64,000 bases of DNA from a bacterium HR11. Its GTDB lineage: Bacteria; Acidobacteriota; HRBIN11. The notes under the pieces are model-generated. The model did no database searches and was not told where the DNA came from. It saw only the letters and a program-made list of their open reading frames with translations. The DNA lies in the NCBI GenBank assembly GCA_002898535.1, contig BEHN01000001.1, positions 186,001 through 250,000 on the forward strand. Reading direction: 5' to 3'. Below are positions 55,803-64,000 of this stretch, piece after piece (position 1 is the stretch's first letter; each line of letters starts with the position of its first letter). A program made the position numbers and the translations under genes.

Positions 55803-57308
55803 ATGGCGTGGATTCTGACGATTCAAGGCGGGTCCCTGCATGGGACCCAGTTCCGATTCGAGGCCCCCAGACGTCTGACCGTCGGACGGGGCGCCGACTG
55901 TGACGTCCGGTTCCACCCGACGGCCGACCGGATCGTCTCGACCCTGCATGCCGTCTTCCAGCAGGAGGCCGACGGTCTTTATGTTATCGACCAAAACAGC
56001 CGGAACGGGACGTTCGTCAACGGGGTCCGCGTCCAGCGGGCCCGTCTCCAGCATGGCGACGTCGTCCAACTGGGTCCCCAGGGGCCTCAGATATGGGTTC
56101 AGGTCGAGGAAGTGTCGGCACCTGCGGCCGAGGCGCCTTCCGAGGTGACCGGGACCGGACTGCGGCGACGGACGCTGGCCGACCTGGGGATGTATGACCC
56201 GGACCGGGAAAAGGCCCCAGCCAGGGAGGGTCGATGGGTCGGGATCGGCTGTCTGATCCTGGCGGGAAGTCTCCTTGCCTTTATCACGGCGGGCCTCATC
56301 ATGCTGGAGCTGGGCCTCGTCGGGACGCTGGTCGGGGGCCTCGTGGCGTTCCTGCCGGCGCCGTTTTACCTGATGCTGTTTCTGTGGCTGGACCGGTATG
56401 ACCCGGAACCGGCCTGGGCCCTGGTCGGAGCCTTCTCGTGGGGCGCGCTGTTTGCCGTCGTCGTTTCCATCGTCGTGAACAGCCTGTTCGGCGCCGTCTC
56501 GACGGCCCTGGCCGGGCCGGCAACTGGGGAAGTCCTGGCGTCCGTTATCTCGGCGCCGCTCATCGAGGAGTCGACAAAGGGCCTGGGCGTCCTCGCGTTT
56601 TGGCTCTTCCTGAAACGGGAATTTGACGACGTCTTAGACGGCATCGTGTACGCCGGATTCATCGCCCTGGGGTTCGCTACGGTCGAGAACGTACTCTACT
56701 ACGGGCGAAGCTTTGTCCAAGAGGGCCTGGGGGCCCTGGCCGTCGTCGTGTTCCTGCGGGGCGTCTTATCGCCGTTCTCCCATGCCCTCTTTACGGCGAT
56801 GACGGGCATCGGCTGTGGGATCGCCCGGGAGACGCATCGACCCGTCTTGCGGGTCGTCATGCCCGTGGCGGGATGGGTTGGGGCCGGCTTCCTGCATGCC
56901 CTTTGGAACTTCATCGGCTCCCTGGCCGGGGCCTTCTTCTTTGTCCTGTACCTGGTCGTGTGGGTGCCCTTGTTTCTGGCCTTCCTGGGCGGCGTCGTCT
57001 ACTTGGTCGTCCGGGAGGGCCGGATCGTCCGGCGCATGCTGGCGTCGGAGGTCGGACGCCTGATCTCGGAGGACGAGCTTCGGATAGCCGGCTCGTTCTG
57101 GGGTCGGGTCCGATGGCTTCTGGCGTCGTTGGGGAATCCCCCGAGATGGCAGGCCCGCCGGCGTTTTCTCCGGGCGCTGACGAAGCTGGCCTTTTGCTAC
57201 TGGCACGTCGAGCGGGCCCAGGCGGCCGGCGCCCAGACGATGAGCCTTCCGCGAATCCCCCGCCTCTACGAAGAGGTCCGGCGCTTACGGGGTCAGGTCG
57301 GACCGTGA
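55803..57308 (+). CDS. FHA-domain PrsW-family intramembrane protease
   Basis: A 501-residue protein. Residues 1 to about 100 form an FHA phosphothreonine-binding domain (LTVGRGADCDVRF, DQNSRNGTFVNGVRV). After a linker come about eight membrane helices with PrsW motifs: PLIEESTKGLGVLAFW (Glu pair), DGIVYAGFIALGFATVENVL, SPFSHALFTAMTG and FLHALWNFIG. PrsW cleaves membrane anti-sigma factors such as RsiW. The divergent neighbours are an ECF sigma factor and a membrane anti-sigma factor, an obvious candidate substrate. GGGAG precedes the ATG. The FHA domain would let Ser/Thr phosphorylation control it. Confidence 0.88.
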   Translation: MAWILTIQGGSLHGTQFRFEAPRRLTVGRGADCDVRFHPTADRIVSTLHAVFQQEADGLYVIDQNSRNGTFVNGVRVQRARLQHGDVVQLGPQGPQIWVQVEEVSAPAAEAPSEVTGTGLRRRTLADLGMYDPDREKAPAREGRWVGIGCLILAGSLLAFITAGLIMLELGLVGTLVGGLVAFLPAPFYLMLFLWLDRYDPEPAWALVGAFSWGALFAVVVSIVVNSLFGAVSTALAGPATGEVLASVISAPLIEESTKGLGVLAFWLFLKREFDDVLDGIVYAGFIALGFATVENVLYYGRSFVQEGLGALAVVVFLRGVLSPFSHALFTAMTGIGCGIARETHRPVLRVVMPVAGWVGAGFLHALWNFIGSLAGAFFFVLYLVVWVPLFLAFLGGVVYLVVREGRIVRRMLASEVGRLISEDELRIAGSFWGRVRWLLASLGNPPRWQARRRFLRALTKLAFCYWHVERAQAAGAQTMSLPRIPRLYEEVRRLRGQVGP

Positions 57309-57725
57309 CTTAGCGTAGCCGTTCAGCTCACGAGGACCCCGATCAGCTCAGCTTTTTCGACCCTCGCACGGCGAACGGCGAGTGGCGAATGGCGAGTAGC
57401 GAATAGCGAATGGCGAGTAGTCTGTACGTTGAATCGGCGGACGTTATCCTGTCACGCCGTCCTGCCGTCACGACGTCCCGTTAAAACGGCGACCCCGCGC
57501 CCAGACGGGCGGAGCCGGGATGAAAGGACCCCGCTCGGGCGGGCGGGACCGGGATGAAGATGGCCCGCTGGCCGAGCGCCCGAATTCCCGAACCTGGGAC
57601 CCGACACCCAGGACCCGGGACCTCGTTGTCCATTCCCATCTTGCGTCCCGCATCCTGCATCTTGTATCCTGCATAGAGCCGGAATCGTCCCGAGTCGGCC
57701 GGCATCCTGCGCCGTGAGGCCTCGA
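57309..57725. repeat. 417-bp intergenic repeat region
   Basis: It contains GTAGCCGTTCAGCTCACGAG (57311), a GCGAACG/GCGAGTG/GCGAATG/GCGAGTA/GCGAATA heptamer array (57371-57419), GC hairpins with GGATGAAAGGA linkers (57490-57560), an octamer piece, GGGACCCGACACCCAGGACC units (57595-57630), and GCGTCCC/GCATCCT/GCATCTT/GTATCCT heptamers (57645-57675). No gene is seen. Confidence 0.75.
57371..57419. repeat. 7-bp tandem array (GCGAATG family)
   Basis: Seven in-phase units: GCGAACG, GCGAGTG, GCGAATG, GCGAGTA, GCGAATA, GCGAATG, GCGAGTA. Shorter tracts of this family lie at 6394-6417 and 34857-34876. Confidence 0.85.
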
Positions 57726-58994
57726 ATGAAGCGGGTCTGGATGACGGCAGTCTGCGTCTTGGGCATCGGGTGGGGCCTGTACGCCTTATGGGCCGAGCGG
57801 CAAGTTCATCGGGGAACGACGCCCCTGGGTTGCGGTATCCAGGGGTCGGTCCGGTGTGACGTCGTGCTGACGAGTCCTTATGCGAACTGGCTGGGCGTTC
57901 CGCTTCCGGCCTGGGCGCTGGTCCTGTACGGGGGCCTCCTGATCCTCCTGTGGCGAGTCCGTTCGGCGGAGCGGGTCGGCGTCCTGTTCGCCTGGGCCAG
58001 CCTCGGGGCCGTCTTGACCTCGGCCGGCCTGTTCTGGATCATGCGGACCCGCCTGGGGGCCGTCTGCCCGATATGCTATACGGGCTATGCGATTAACCTG
58101 CTCCTGCTGGTTTCGACGGTCATCGGATTCGGTCCGGTCTTGCGTCGTCTGCCGGCGATATGGCGGCGAGACCGAGCCCTGCGACGTTGGGTCCTGGTCC
58201 TAAGCGTGGGTGCCATCGCCCTGGCCGGCTGGGGATACAGGCAAAACACGGTGAGTCTGGAGCGGCTCTCTTCGAGGACTCTGCCGGGGCCGACGGTCGA
58301 TGAGGACCGGGCGCCCGTGGCGACGCCCTACACGGGGGGCGGGACGCCGTATACGGGCGGCCCGAAGGCGGGCCTCTGCACGGACGAACCCATCCCGGCC
58401 GACTGGGCGGAGTTCCTGCAGGCCCCGCCCCCGCCGGTGGAGATTCCGACGGGCGTTTGCAACTACCTGGTCGGCGGCCCCGACTCGCCCGTCCAGGTCG
58501 TGGAGTTCATCGACTTTCAGTGCCCCGTCTGTGCGCAGATGGCCTTCATCCTGGACCGGCTGGCCGAGGAGTTTCAGGGCCGCCTCGGCATCCAGGTCTG
58601 CCATTTCCCCCTGGACCCGGCTTGTAATCCGAGCGTCTCTCGTCCCGTCCACCCGTTGGCTTGCGAACTGGCGGCCATCGCCGAATGCGCCGCCGCCCAG
58701 GGCCGCCTGCGGGCCGTCCACGATGAAATGTTCATGTATCAACCCTCCATCGCCCTCTGGCTGGAGGGCCGGATTCCGGGGGCGAGTACGGCCTCGGCCT
58801 TTGGGGCCTGTGCGACCGCGCCGGCGACGCAGGAGCGCGTACGCCGCCAGGTCGAGTTGGGCCTGCGTTTGAACATCGCCGGCACGCCGACGGTCTTTTT
58901 GAACGGCGTACTCCTCCGGGGCGGTCTGGTCCCGCCCTCGGTCCTGTGCCGTCTGATCCGACAGGCGTTGGGCCGACCGACTTCCCCGGGTTGA
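57726..58994 (+). CDS. VKOR-thioredoxin (DsbA-like) fusion
   Basis: A 422-residue protein. Residues 1 to about 170 are a vitamin K epoxide reductase domain with four or five helices, the loop cysteines C36/C44, the conserved S-x-Y-A-N-W-L-G-V-P, and the quinone-facing C114-P-I-C117. A linker with repeated TPYTGG leads to a DsbA-like thioredoxin domain with C266-P-V-C269 and the cis-Pro in NIAGTPTVFLNG. Together they make disulfides in periplasmic proteins and pass electrons to quinone. The ATG at 57726 is preferred over the GTG at 57714. It could serve the many Cys-containing exported redox proteins upstream. Confidence 0.93.
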   Translation: MKRVWMTAVCVLGIGWGLYALWAERQVHRGTTPLGCGIQGSVRCDVVLTSPYANWLGVPLPAWALVLYGGLLILLWRVRSAERVGVLFAWASLGAVLTSAGLFWIMRTRLGAVCPICYTGYAINLLLLVSTVIGFGPVLRRLPAIWRRDRALRRWVLVLSVGAIALAGWGYRQNTVSLERLSSRTLPGPTVDEDRAPVATPYTGGGTPYTGGPKAGLCTDEPIPADWAEFLQAPPPPVEIPTGVCNYLVGGPDSPVQVVEFIDFQCPVCAQMAFILDRLAEEFQGRLGIQVCHFPLDPACNPSVSRPVHPLACELAAIAECAAAQGRLRAVHDEMFMYQPSIALWLEGRIPGASTASAFGACATAPATQERVRRQVELGLRLNIAGTPTVFLNGVLLRGGLVPPSVLCRLIRQALGRPTSPG

Positions 58995-59164
58995 GCCCGA
59001 CGGCATCGAATTTGCACAATCCCCCTTGGGTCCCACCGCCCGGCCGGGAGGGGCAAACCGATGGGCGCGTTTTCCGGTCGAGGCGGTCCAGCTCCGGGCC
59101 GACGGGAGTTTTTCACCGAAGAGACGCCGAGGACAACGTGCACATCGGGCCGGCAAGGACCGGG

Positions 59165-59581
59165 ATGGTCCGTGGAATCCATATCGCGTGGATCGGCCTC
59201 TTTTTGCTGATCAGCGGCCTGCCGGGGCGGGCCTCCGAGCTGGGGGACGCCGTCGCCCAGGCCTTTCGGGCGAACGCTTGGACGCGGCTGGGCGCCTACC
59301 TGAGTCCGGAGGGCCGGGTCTATGTCCGAATTCCCAATCTCCGGAGCGGTTTCCTGACGGCGGACCAAGCCCAGGCCCTTTTCCAGGAGATGGAGCGCCG
59401 TTTGGAGACACGTGTCTTCCAGGTGGCACAGGACGAGGGTTCGGAGCGGAATCGGTGGTTGGTCCGGGGGATGTGGCGCTTTCACGACCGGGCCCACGGC
59501 AAGGACTTTGAGTACACGGTCGAACTCGGATGGGAGTTTCGCGAACGGGCCTGGCGTTTGATCGTATTGCAGACCCGATGA
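59165..59581 (+). CDS. small exported protein, DUF4783-like
   Basis: A 138-residue protein. The signal peptide MVRGIHIAWIGLFLLISGLP is followed by an alpha/beta domain: LGDAVAQAFRANAWTRLGAY, TADQAQALFQEMERRLET and WRFHDRAHGKDFEYTVELGW. The pattern resembles NTF2-like/DUF4783 proteins. No catalytic residue stands out. AAGGA precedes the ATG. Its stop overlaps the histidine-kinase start (ATGA), so it may modulate or sense for that kinase. Confidence 0.7.
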   Translation: MVRGIHIAWIGLFLLISGLPGRASELGDAVAQAFRANAWTRLGAYLSPEGRVYVRIPNLRSGFLTADQAQALFQEMERRLETRVFQVAQDEGSERNRWLVRGMWRFHDRAHGKDFEYTVELGWEFRERAWRLIVLQTR

Positions 59582-62500
59582 CCCTGCGTTGGCTCCGATG
59601 GTTCCTGCTGTGGGTGGCCCTCTTTCGATGGCCGGGCTTTCTCCTCTTGTGGGTCGGTCTTTGGATTTTGGACCGATGGGGTCGCCTGCGGCTTCGGACC
59701 TGGGAGCGATGGGTCGGTTCCGGGGTCGCCCTGTGCCTGCTGGCCGGTTGGGGGCTCTCCCGCTCGACGGACTGGGTCGCCCGCGTCCAGTGGGGCGTCT
59801 GGCAGGCTCGGTTGATTCAAGCGACGGACCGGGACTTTCGCCGTTGGGTCGGCCGGTCGGACGTCGGCGTATGGGTCGCCCGGGGGTCTGCCGTCGAGCG
59901 GTGGGGAGCCTTCTTCACGGTCGATCCGCAGGAGATCGCCGACTCGGATCGTCCTGCCGGCTGGTTTCTGCAGGCCCGGCCGGGGGGTCTATTCGTCCTG
60001 GGGCTTTGGCGGGAGGGGTCCGCACGGGTCGTCGTTCAGCAGAGGCTGGGGCTCCGTATCGAGGAAGGACAAACGCTGTGGGACACAGTGCCTCAGCCGG
60101 TCTGGCAACGGTGGCTCCGGCTACCGGTCCTGTGGGAAGTCGCTCCCGAGGTGAACGATGCACTGGCGGCGTCCTGGAACCAAACAATCCGGGTTGAGGA
60201 GCCGGACCGGATTTTGCGACGGGTTCCCGACGCCTCGACTCGTATGCAGGCCTGGTGGGCGGCCTTCCAGGCCCTGGTCGGCATCGGGCTGGCGGTCGGC
60301 CTCTGGGTCGGCTTAGCAGGAATGGTCTATCAAGCCCTGGGAGATGGGCCGGCGGGGTCGGAGAGGGGCCGAAAAGTCCTCTGGGCGGCCCTGGGGACTG
60401 TCCTGTGGGTTGGCCTGGTGGCTCGACTGGAGGGGCCGGGCTTCGACGTCTTCAGTCCCGTCCTCTTTACCCTCCACGGTCTTCCCGTGTGGGGGCGGAA
60501 CCTCTGGGCGTTCACGGTCGGCGGCGCGGGCCTGATCTTGTGGGGTTTGGGGACGGCCTATGCCGTGGCCCGTTGGCCGGGGATGTCTTGGAATCGGCCG
60601 GGATTCCGACAGCGTATCGGCGCGGTCCTGATCGGCTTGGGGTGGACGTTGATCGTCACCGACGGGGCCCGCTTCCTGATGGACCTCTTGACGAACGTCC
60701 TCCACGTCAGCCACTTGGAGGTCCTGGAGGTCGAGCAGGCCAGCGGATTCCACCGGTGGGTCCGGCTCGCCCTGGGTCTCTGGCTGATGGGGGCCATCGC
60801 CCCCGTCGGTTCGCTGACCTACGGATGGCTTCGGTGGCTGGGGGGCTGGGTCTTGATCGGCGCCGCCGCCGGTGTGGGGATGACTTGGAGGGCTTTACCG
60901 GGCGCCCCCTGGCCCGTCGTCTTGATTTTTTGGGCGGTGGCCGTGGTCGTGTGGGTCGGGACCCGGTGGGTCCGCCGACCGGACGCCCATCCGGTCTTGC
61001 TTCCGGCCTGGTGTCTGTTTTACTGTCTCCATCCCTTCCTGTTGACCCGGAGTCACGCCGTCCGGCGGGAATTCGTCGAACGGGACTGGCAGGCCCTCTA
61101 TCAGTTCCGCCAGGCGCAGGCGGCCATCGACCTGGAGCAGGCCCTCCGGTCGGTCGACCGTTGGCTCCCCGTCTTAGCGGCGCAGGACCCGGACCCGGCG
61201 CATGCCTTTTTCCTGTGGATGCGGCTTCCTTTGGCCCGCTCGATGAACGCTTCATCGGTCATCCTGCGTTGGTACGACGAGCGGGGCCGGCGCCTGGCCG
61301 AATCCCGGATGGACTGGCAAATGCCGTGGTGGCCGGAACCCGACGGCATACCCGGTCTGGCCGGTGAGGGATGGTCGCTCACCCGGCGGACCGTTTACGA
61401 CGGCGGCGTCCGGTATCTGCGGGTCGCCCGTCGGACCGTCTCCCACCCGAGGGGCGTCCTCCAAGTCGTCGTGGCCATCGCCGAGGACCTCTACTGGGCT
61501 CCCTGGGACGCCCGTCCCGACTTTGTCCCGCCGGCCCTCCGGATGGACGAGACCCAGACGTTCCAGAAACTCCTGGGGCCTTTCCGATTCGGGGCCTGGA
61601 CCCGGGAGGGCGCCGCCCTGACGGAGACGACCTGGTTTTTCCCCCTCCCCCGGCCCCCGGCCCGGCCGGGTCAGTGGCAGGTCATCGAGACGCCTTCCGG
61701 GGAACGGCTGGCCGTGTACACCCTGCCGCATCCGTCCCTGGACCTGCAGTTCGCCATTCGGTATGACCGTCCCGGGGATCTCCTCGACCGACTCGCCGTC
61801 CTCGTTTTATGGGACGGCCTGACGCTGATGGTCCCGGCCTGGCTGTGGGTCCTCCGCCGGCACCGACCCCGGCGGGGCCCTCCTCGATTCCGGACCCTCA
61901 TCTTCGGGACGACCGTCACCAGCGTGGGCTTGCTGTGGCTGGTCGTCTATGGGGCCATCGGCTTTTACGTGTACCGGGACTACCGGTCCCAGTTCGTGAC
62001 CCAGACCCGGCAGGTCGCCGCCGAGGCCCAGACCATCCTGCAGGACTATCAGACCTTCACGGGTTCGACCGACGTCGAGGACGCCCTCCTCCACTGGGTC
62101 CGACGGACCCTCCGGCGGGACGTGGACGTCTTCGAGGCAGACCGCCTCCATGCGACCAGCCGCAGGGCCTGGTACCTCATGGGCCTGCTCCCCCAAGTGT
62201 CGGTGGACCCGAGGGACCTCCCCGACACCCTGACGACGGACCTGCCGCCCTTTACCCTCTGGCTCCCCGTCTCGGTGGACTCCTACGTCTTGCAGTTCCG
62301 CATCGGACACATCGTTCACCAGCTCCTGACGGGCTTCTTCCTGACGATGGGCCTGTCCATGATCGTCAGTTACTACCTGTCCACCCGATTGGTCCGGCCC
62401 GTCCGGCGGATCGTCCAGTTCATCCAGGGCATCGACCCGGCCCGCCTCGAGGCGCCGTCGCCCGCCCCGACGGGCCTGCCCGAAGAGTTCCGACCGATCC

Positions 62501-63300
62501 TGACTCGATTTGGGGACCTCCTCGAACAACTCCGCCACTATCAGGCTGAGGCCCGGCGGGCTGAACAGCTGGCCGCCTGGCAGGAAATGGCCCGCCAGGT
62601 CGCCCACGCCGTCAAGAACCCCCTGACGCCCATGCAACTCACGCTGGACCAGATGCGCTCGATGGCGGCCGCCGGGGAATGGGCCCGTCTGCAGGCTCGA
62701 TTCCCCGTGTTTCTCGAGCGTCTGCAGAAGCAGATCGAGACCCTCAAGCGCCGGGTCCAGGAGTTTGCCCAGTACAGCCAGGAACTCCGCCTACGGCCGT
62801 GTCGACTGGACCTCCGAGTATGGCTCCCGGAGGTCCTTCAGCCTTACGCATCGGAGGCCGGCCCTCGGGTCGAATTCCGCATCGAGGGAGACGCGTCTCG
62901 ACCTTGGACCGTCTGGGCTGACCCCGAATGGCTCGGCCGGGCCCTCCATAACATCCTCGAAAATGCCGTCGAAGCCGTCGGCCGAGACGTTCATATTCGC
63001 GTGACCCTCCGGCCCATCGGCACCGCTACCTATGTCATCGAGGTTTGGAATCGGGGGCCGACGATTCCCGACGAAGTCCTGCCGCGTATCTTCGAGCCGT
63101 CCTTCACGACCAAACAGTACGGCTCCGGCCTCGGCCTGCCCCTGGCCCGGCGGTACATCGAAATGCAGGGCGGGACCCTGGAGGCCGGGAACACGCCGGA
63201 CGGCCCCGTCTTCCGGATCGTCCTGCCGGCCATGCGGGAGTACGATGGGAGTCGGGGACCGGATATTCCCGCCTCGCCGACCCCAAATCCCTATCCCTGA
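59578..63300 (+). CDS. giant NtrY-like sensor histidine kinase
   Basis: A 1240-residue membrane kinase, longer than usual NtrY (about 700-770). The N-terminal half has many hydrophobic helices (roughly a dozen), two large loops, a periplasmic sensor segment between about residues 800 and 920, then a HAMP region (STRLVRPVRRIVQFIQGI). The H-box is ARQVAHAVKNPLTPMQL (H1010), the N-box NILENAVEAVG, and the G-box YGSGLGLPLARRYIEMQGG. It autophosphorylates and should pass phosphate to a response regulator, but none is in the window. The ATG overlaps the upstream exported-protein gene. Confidence 0.92.
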   Translation: MTLRWLRWFLLWVALFRWPGFLLLWVGLWILDRWGRLRLRTWERWVGSGVALCLLAGWGLSRSTDWVARVQWGVWQARLIQATDRDFRRWVGRSDVGVWVARGSAVERWGAFFTVDPQEIADSDRPAGWFLQARPGGLFVLGLWREGSARVVVQQRLGLRIEEGQTLWDTVPQPVWQRWLRLPVLWEVAPEVNDALAASWNQTIRVEEPDRILRRVPDASTRMQAWWAAFQALVGIGLAVGLWVGLAGMVYQALGDGPAGSERGRKVLWAALGTVLWVGLVARLEGPGFDVFSPVLFTLHGLPVWGRNLWAFTVGGAGLILWGLGTAYAVARWPGMSWNRPGFRQRIGAVLIGLGWTLIVTDGARFLMDLLTNVLHVSHLEVLEVEQASGFHRWVRLALGLWLMGAIAPVGSLTYGWLRWLGGWVLIGAAAGVGMTWRALPGAPWPVVLIFWAVAVVVWVGTRWVRRPDAHPVLLPAWCLFYCLHPFLLTRSHAVRREFVERDWQALYQFRQAQAAIDLEQALRSVDRWLPVLAAQDPDPAHAFFLWMRLPLARSMNASSVILRWYDERGRRLAESRMDWQMPWWPEPDGIPGLAGEGWSLTRRTVYDGGVRYLRVARRTVSHPRGVLQVVVAIAEDLYWAPWDARPDFVPPALRMDETQTFQKLLGPFRFGAWTREGAALTETTWFFPLPRPPARPGQWQVIETPSGERLAVYTLPHPSLDLQFAIRYDRPGDLLDRLAVLVLWDGLTLMVPAWLWVLRRHRPRRGPPRFRTLIFGTTVTSVGLLWLVVYGAIGFYVYRDYRSQFVTQTRQVAAEAQTILQDYQTFTGSTDVEDALLHWVRRTLRRDVDVFEADRLHATSRRAWYLMGLLPQVSVDPRDLPDTLTTDLPPFTLWLPVSVDSYVLQFRIGHIVHQLLTGFFLTMGLSMIVSYYLSTRLVRPVRRIVQFIQGIDPARLEAPSPAPTGLPEEFRPILTRFGDLLEQLRHYQAEARRAEQLAAWQEMARQVAHAVKNPLTPMQLTLDQMRSMAAAGEWARLQARFPVFLERLQKQIETLKRRVQEFAQYSQELRLRPCRLDLRVWLPEVLQPYASEAGPRVEFRIEGDASRPWTVWADPEWLGRALHNILENAVEAVGRDVHIRVTLRPIGTATYVIEVWNRGPTIPDEVLPRIFEPSFTTKQYGSGLGLPLARRYIEMQGGTLEAGNTPDGPVFRIVLPAMREYDGSRGPDIPASPTPNPYP

Positions 63301-63307
63301 GAAGCCT

Positions 63308-64000
63308 GTGCAACGACTCGGCGTCATCGTCGTCCACTACCGAACGCCCGACGACCTGTGGGTCGCCCTGCAGAGCCTGCGCTTTCAGGGCCTGCCCCTC
63401 CAGGTCGCCGTCGTCGATACCTCTGAAGAGCCCCAGGTCCGGCCCTGGTTCCACATCGCCGTCGAGTGGCTCGGCGACGTCCGGCTCGTCGAGCGGCCCG
63501 ACAATCCGGGCTTCAGCGCCGCCTGCCACGCCGGCTGGTCGGCCCTGGACGCAGATGTCGACCCCGTCTGCATCGCCAACGCCGACGTCGTGTTCCCGCC
63601 GGGAGCGCTCCGGGACCTCGTCGAATTCATGGCGTCCCGACCCGAAGCCGGGGCCGTCGGTCCACGCATCCAGTCGCCCGACGGCCTCATCGAGCCGTCG
63701 TGGGGCGCGCCCATCACCTTCGGCCGGGAGTTCCTGTACCGGTGGCGGACCCGATGGATGGCATTACCCTGGCTCCAAGCCCGATGGCGACGGCGGTCCG
63801 AACCCGTGCCCGTCACGTGGGTCTCGGGGGCCTGCATGATGGTCCGGCGGGCCGCCTGGGAAGCCGTCGGCGGCCTGGACGTCGGGTTCTTCATGTACTA
63901 CGAGGACTGCGACTTTGGCCTGCGGCTGAATCGAGCGGGCTGGCAAATCTGGTGGGTCCCGACGGCCCGCGTCGTCCACTTTCGGGGCCAGAGCGTGCAC
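63308..64000 (+). CDS. GT2-family glycosyltransferase, partial (5' part)
   Basis: An open frame of 231 codons from GTG 63308 to the window edge with no stop. It begins with QRLGVIVVHYRTPDDLWVAL and has DNPGFSAACHAGW, the D-x-D-like IANADVVFPPGAL, and WVSGACMMVRRAAW ahead of GFFMYYEDCDFGLRLNRAGW (E-D-x-D-x-x-x-R motif). These are signatures of rhamnosyltransferase-like GT2 enzymes that build cell-surface polysaccharide. It starts 8 bp after the sensor kinase. The 3' end is outside the window. Confidence 0.88.
   Translation, partial: MQRLGVIVVHYRTPDDLWVALQSLRFQGLPLQVAVVDTSEEPQVRPWFHIAVEWLGDVRLVERPDNPGFSAACHAGWSALDADVDPVCIANADVVFPPGALRDLVEFMASRPEAGAVGPRIQSPDGLIEPSWGAPITFGREFLYRWRTRWMALPWLQARWRRRSEPVPVTWVSGACMMVRRAAWEAVGGLDVGFFMYYEDCDFGLRLNRAGWQIWWVPTARVVHFRGQSVH

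Overview
The window is GC-rich (well above 60% by eye), densely coded DNA from a diderm, aerobically respiring bacterium. Supporting evidence is a lipid-linked glycan assembly set (polyprenyl sugar-phosphotransferase, GT4, GT9, O-antigen-ligase-like protein), lipoproteins with lipoboxes, an SLH-domain lipoprotein, a cbb3-type (class C) haem-copper oxidase, complex I subunits and a membrane pyrophosphatase. No rRNA or tRNA gene is recognisable, so the lineage cannot be fixed. The profile (several Uma2 genes, CysO-CysM cysteine synthesis, VKOR-thioredoxin fusion, PheT lacking its OB domain) fits a poorly sampled, perhaps thermophilic, phylum better than a model proteobacterium. About 59 protein genes are supported; the first (Uma2) and last (GT2) run off the window.

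Layout. 1-6.3 kb (minus): two tandem Uma2 genes, mrp, a MIP18/SufT-like gene, an unrecognised 465-aa protein, a DUF2007 protein and pheT. 6.6-12.5 kb (minus): two glycan genes, a repeat block, DUF3467, NUDIX and a membrane-anchored protein. 12.9-19.5 kb (plus): inositol-phosphate synthase, a V4R-like protein, hflX, a TPR/SLH lipoprotein, a pilin-like protein and a sugar aminotransferase. 19.6-21.6 kb (minus): membrane pyrophosphatase. 21.9-26.7 kb (plus): GT9, ligase, a ThiL-RNase HI fusion and a four-helix-bundle (S23-type) gene. 26.7-30.3 kb (minus): cysM, cysO and hyuA. 30.4-37.4 kb (plus): DUF429, nuoB-nuoC-nuoI-(Uma2)-nuoD, then small envelope genes and a FecCD permease. 37.8-46.7 kb: lipoprotein, amidohydrolase, tmk, rsmB, YHS, ROK, M14 peptidase. 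47.7-54.1 kb (plus): oxidase operon (blue-copper/YVTN protein, Cox11-like protein, dihaem cytochrome, ccoN, ccoO, small membrane subunits). 54.3-57.3 kb: an ECF sigma/anti-sigma pair divergent from an FHA-PrsW intramembrane protease. 57.7-64 kb (plus): VKOR-DsbA fusion, a small exported protein, a giant NtrY-like sensor kinase and a GT2.

Two themes stand out. First, nearly every intergenic gap carries short-period tandem repeats (7- or 8-bp units of several sequence families), often as inverted pairs, together with arrays of short GC-rich hairpins whose stems covary while the loop (CGTCAT or its complement) is kept. One array of about 320 bp is present twice in opposite orientation, 38 kb apart. 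Some repeats run into genes and supply the C-terminal codons of the Cox11-like protein and of CysM. Second, the 47-59 kb region looks like a respiratory and redox module: copper and haem proteins, cbb3 oxidase, a membrane anti-sigma factor with a CxxCH motif, its sigma factor, a candidate site-1 protease and a disulfide-forming fusion. This suggests, by inference only, a regulated-proteolysis switch that reads haem or redox state.
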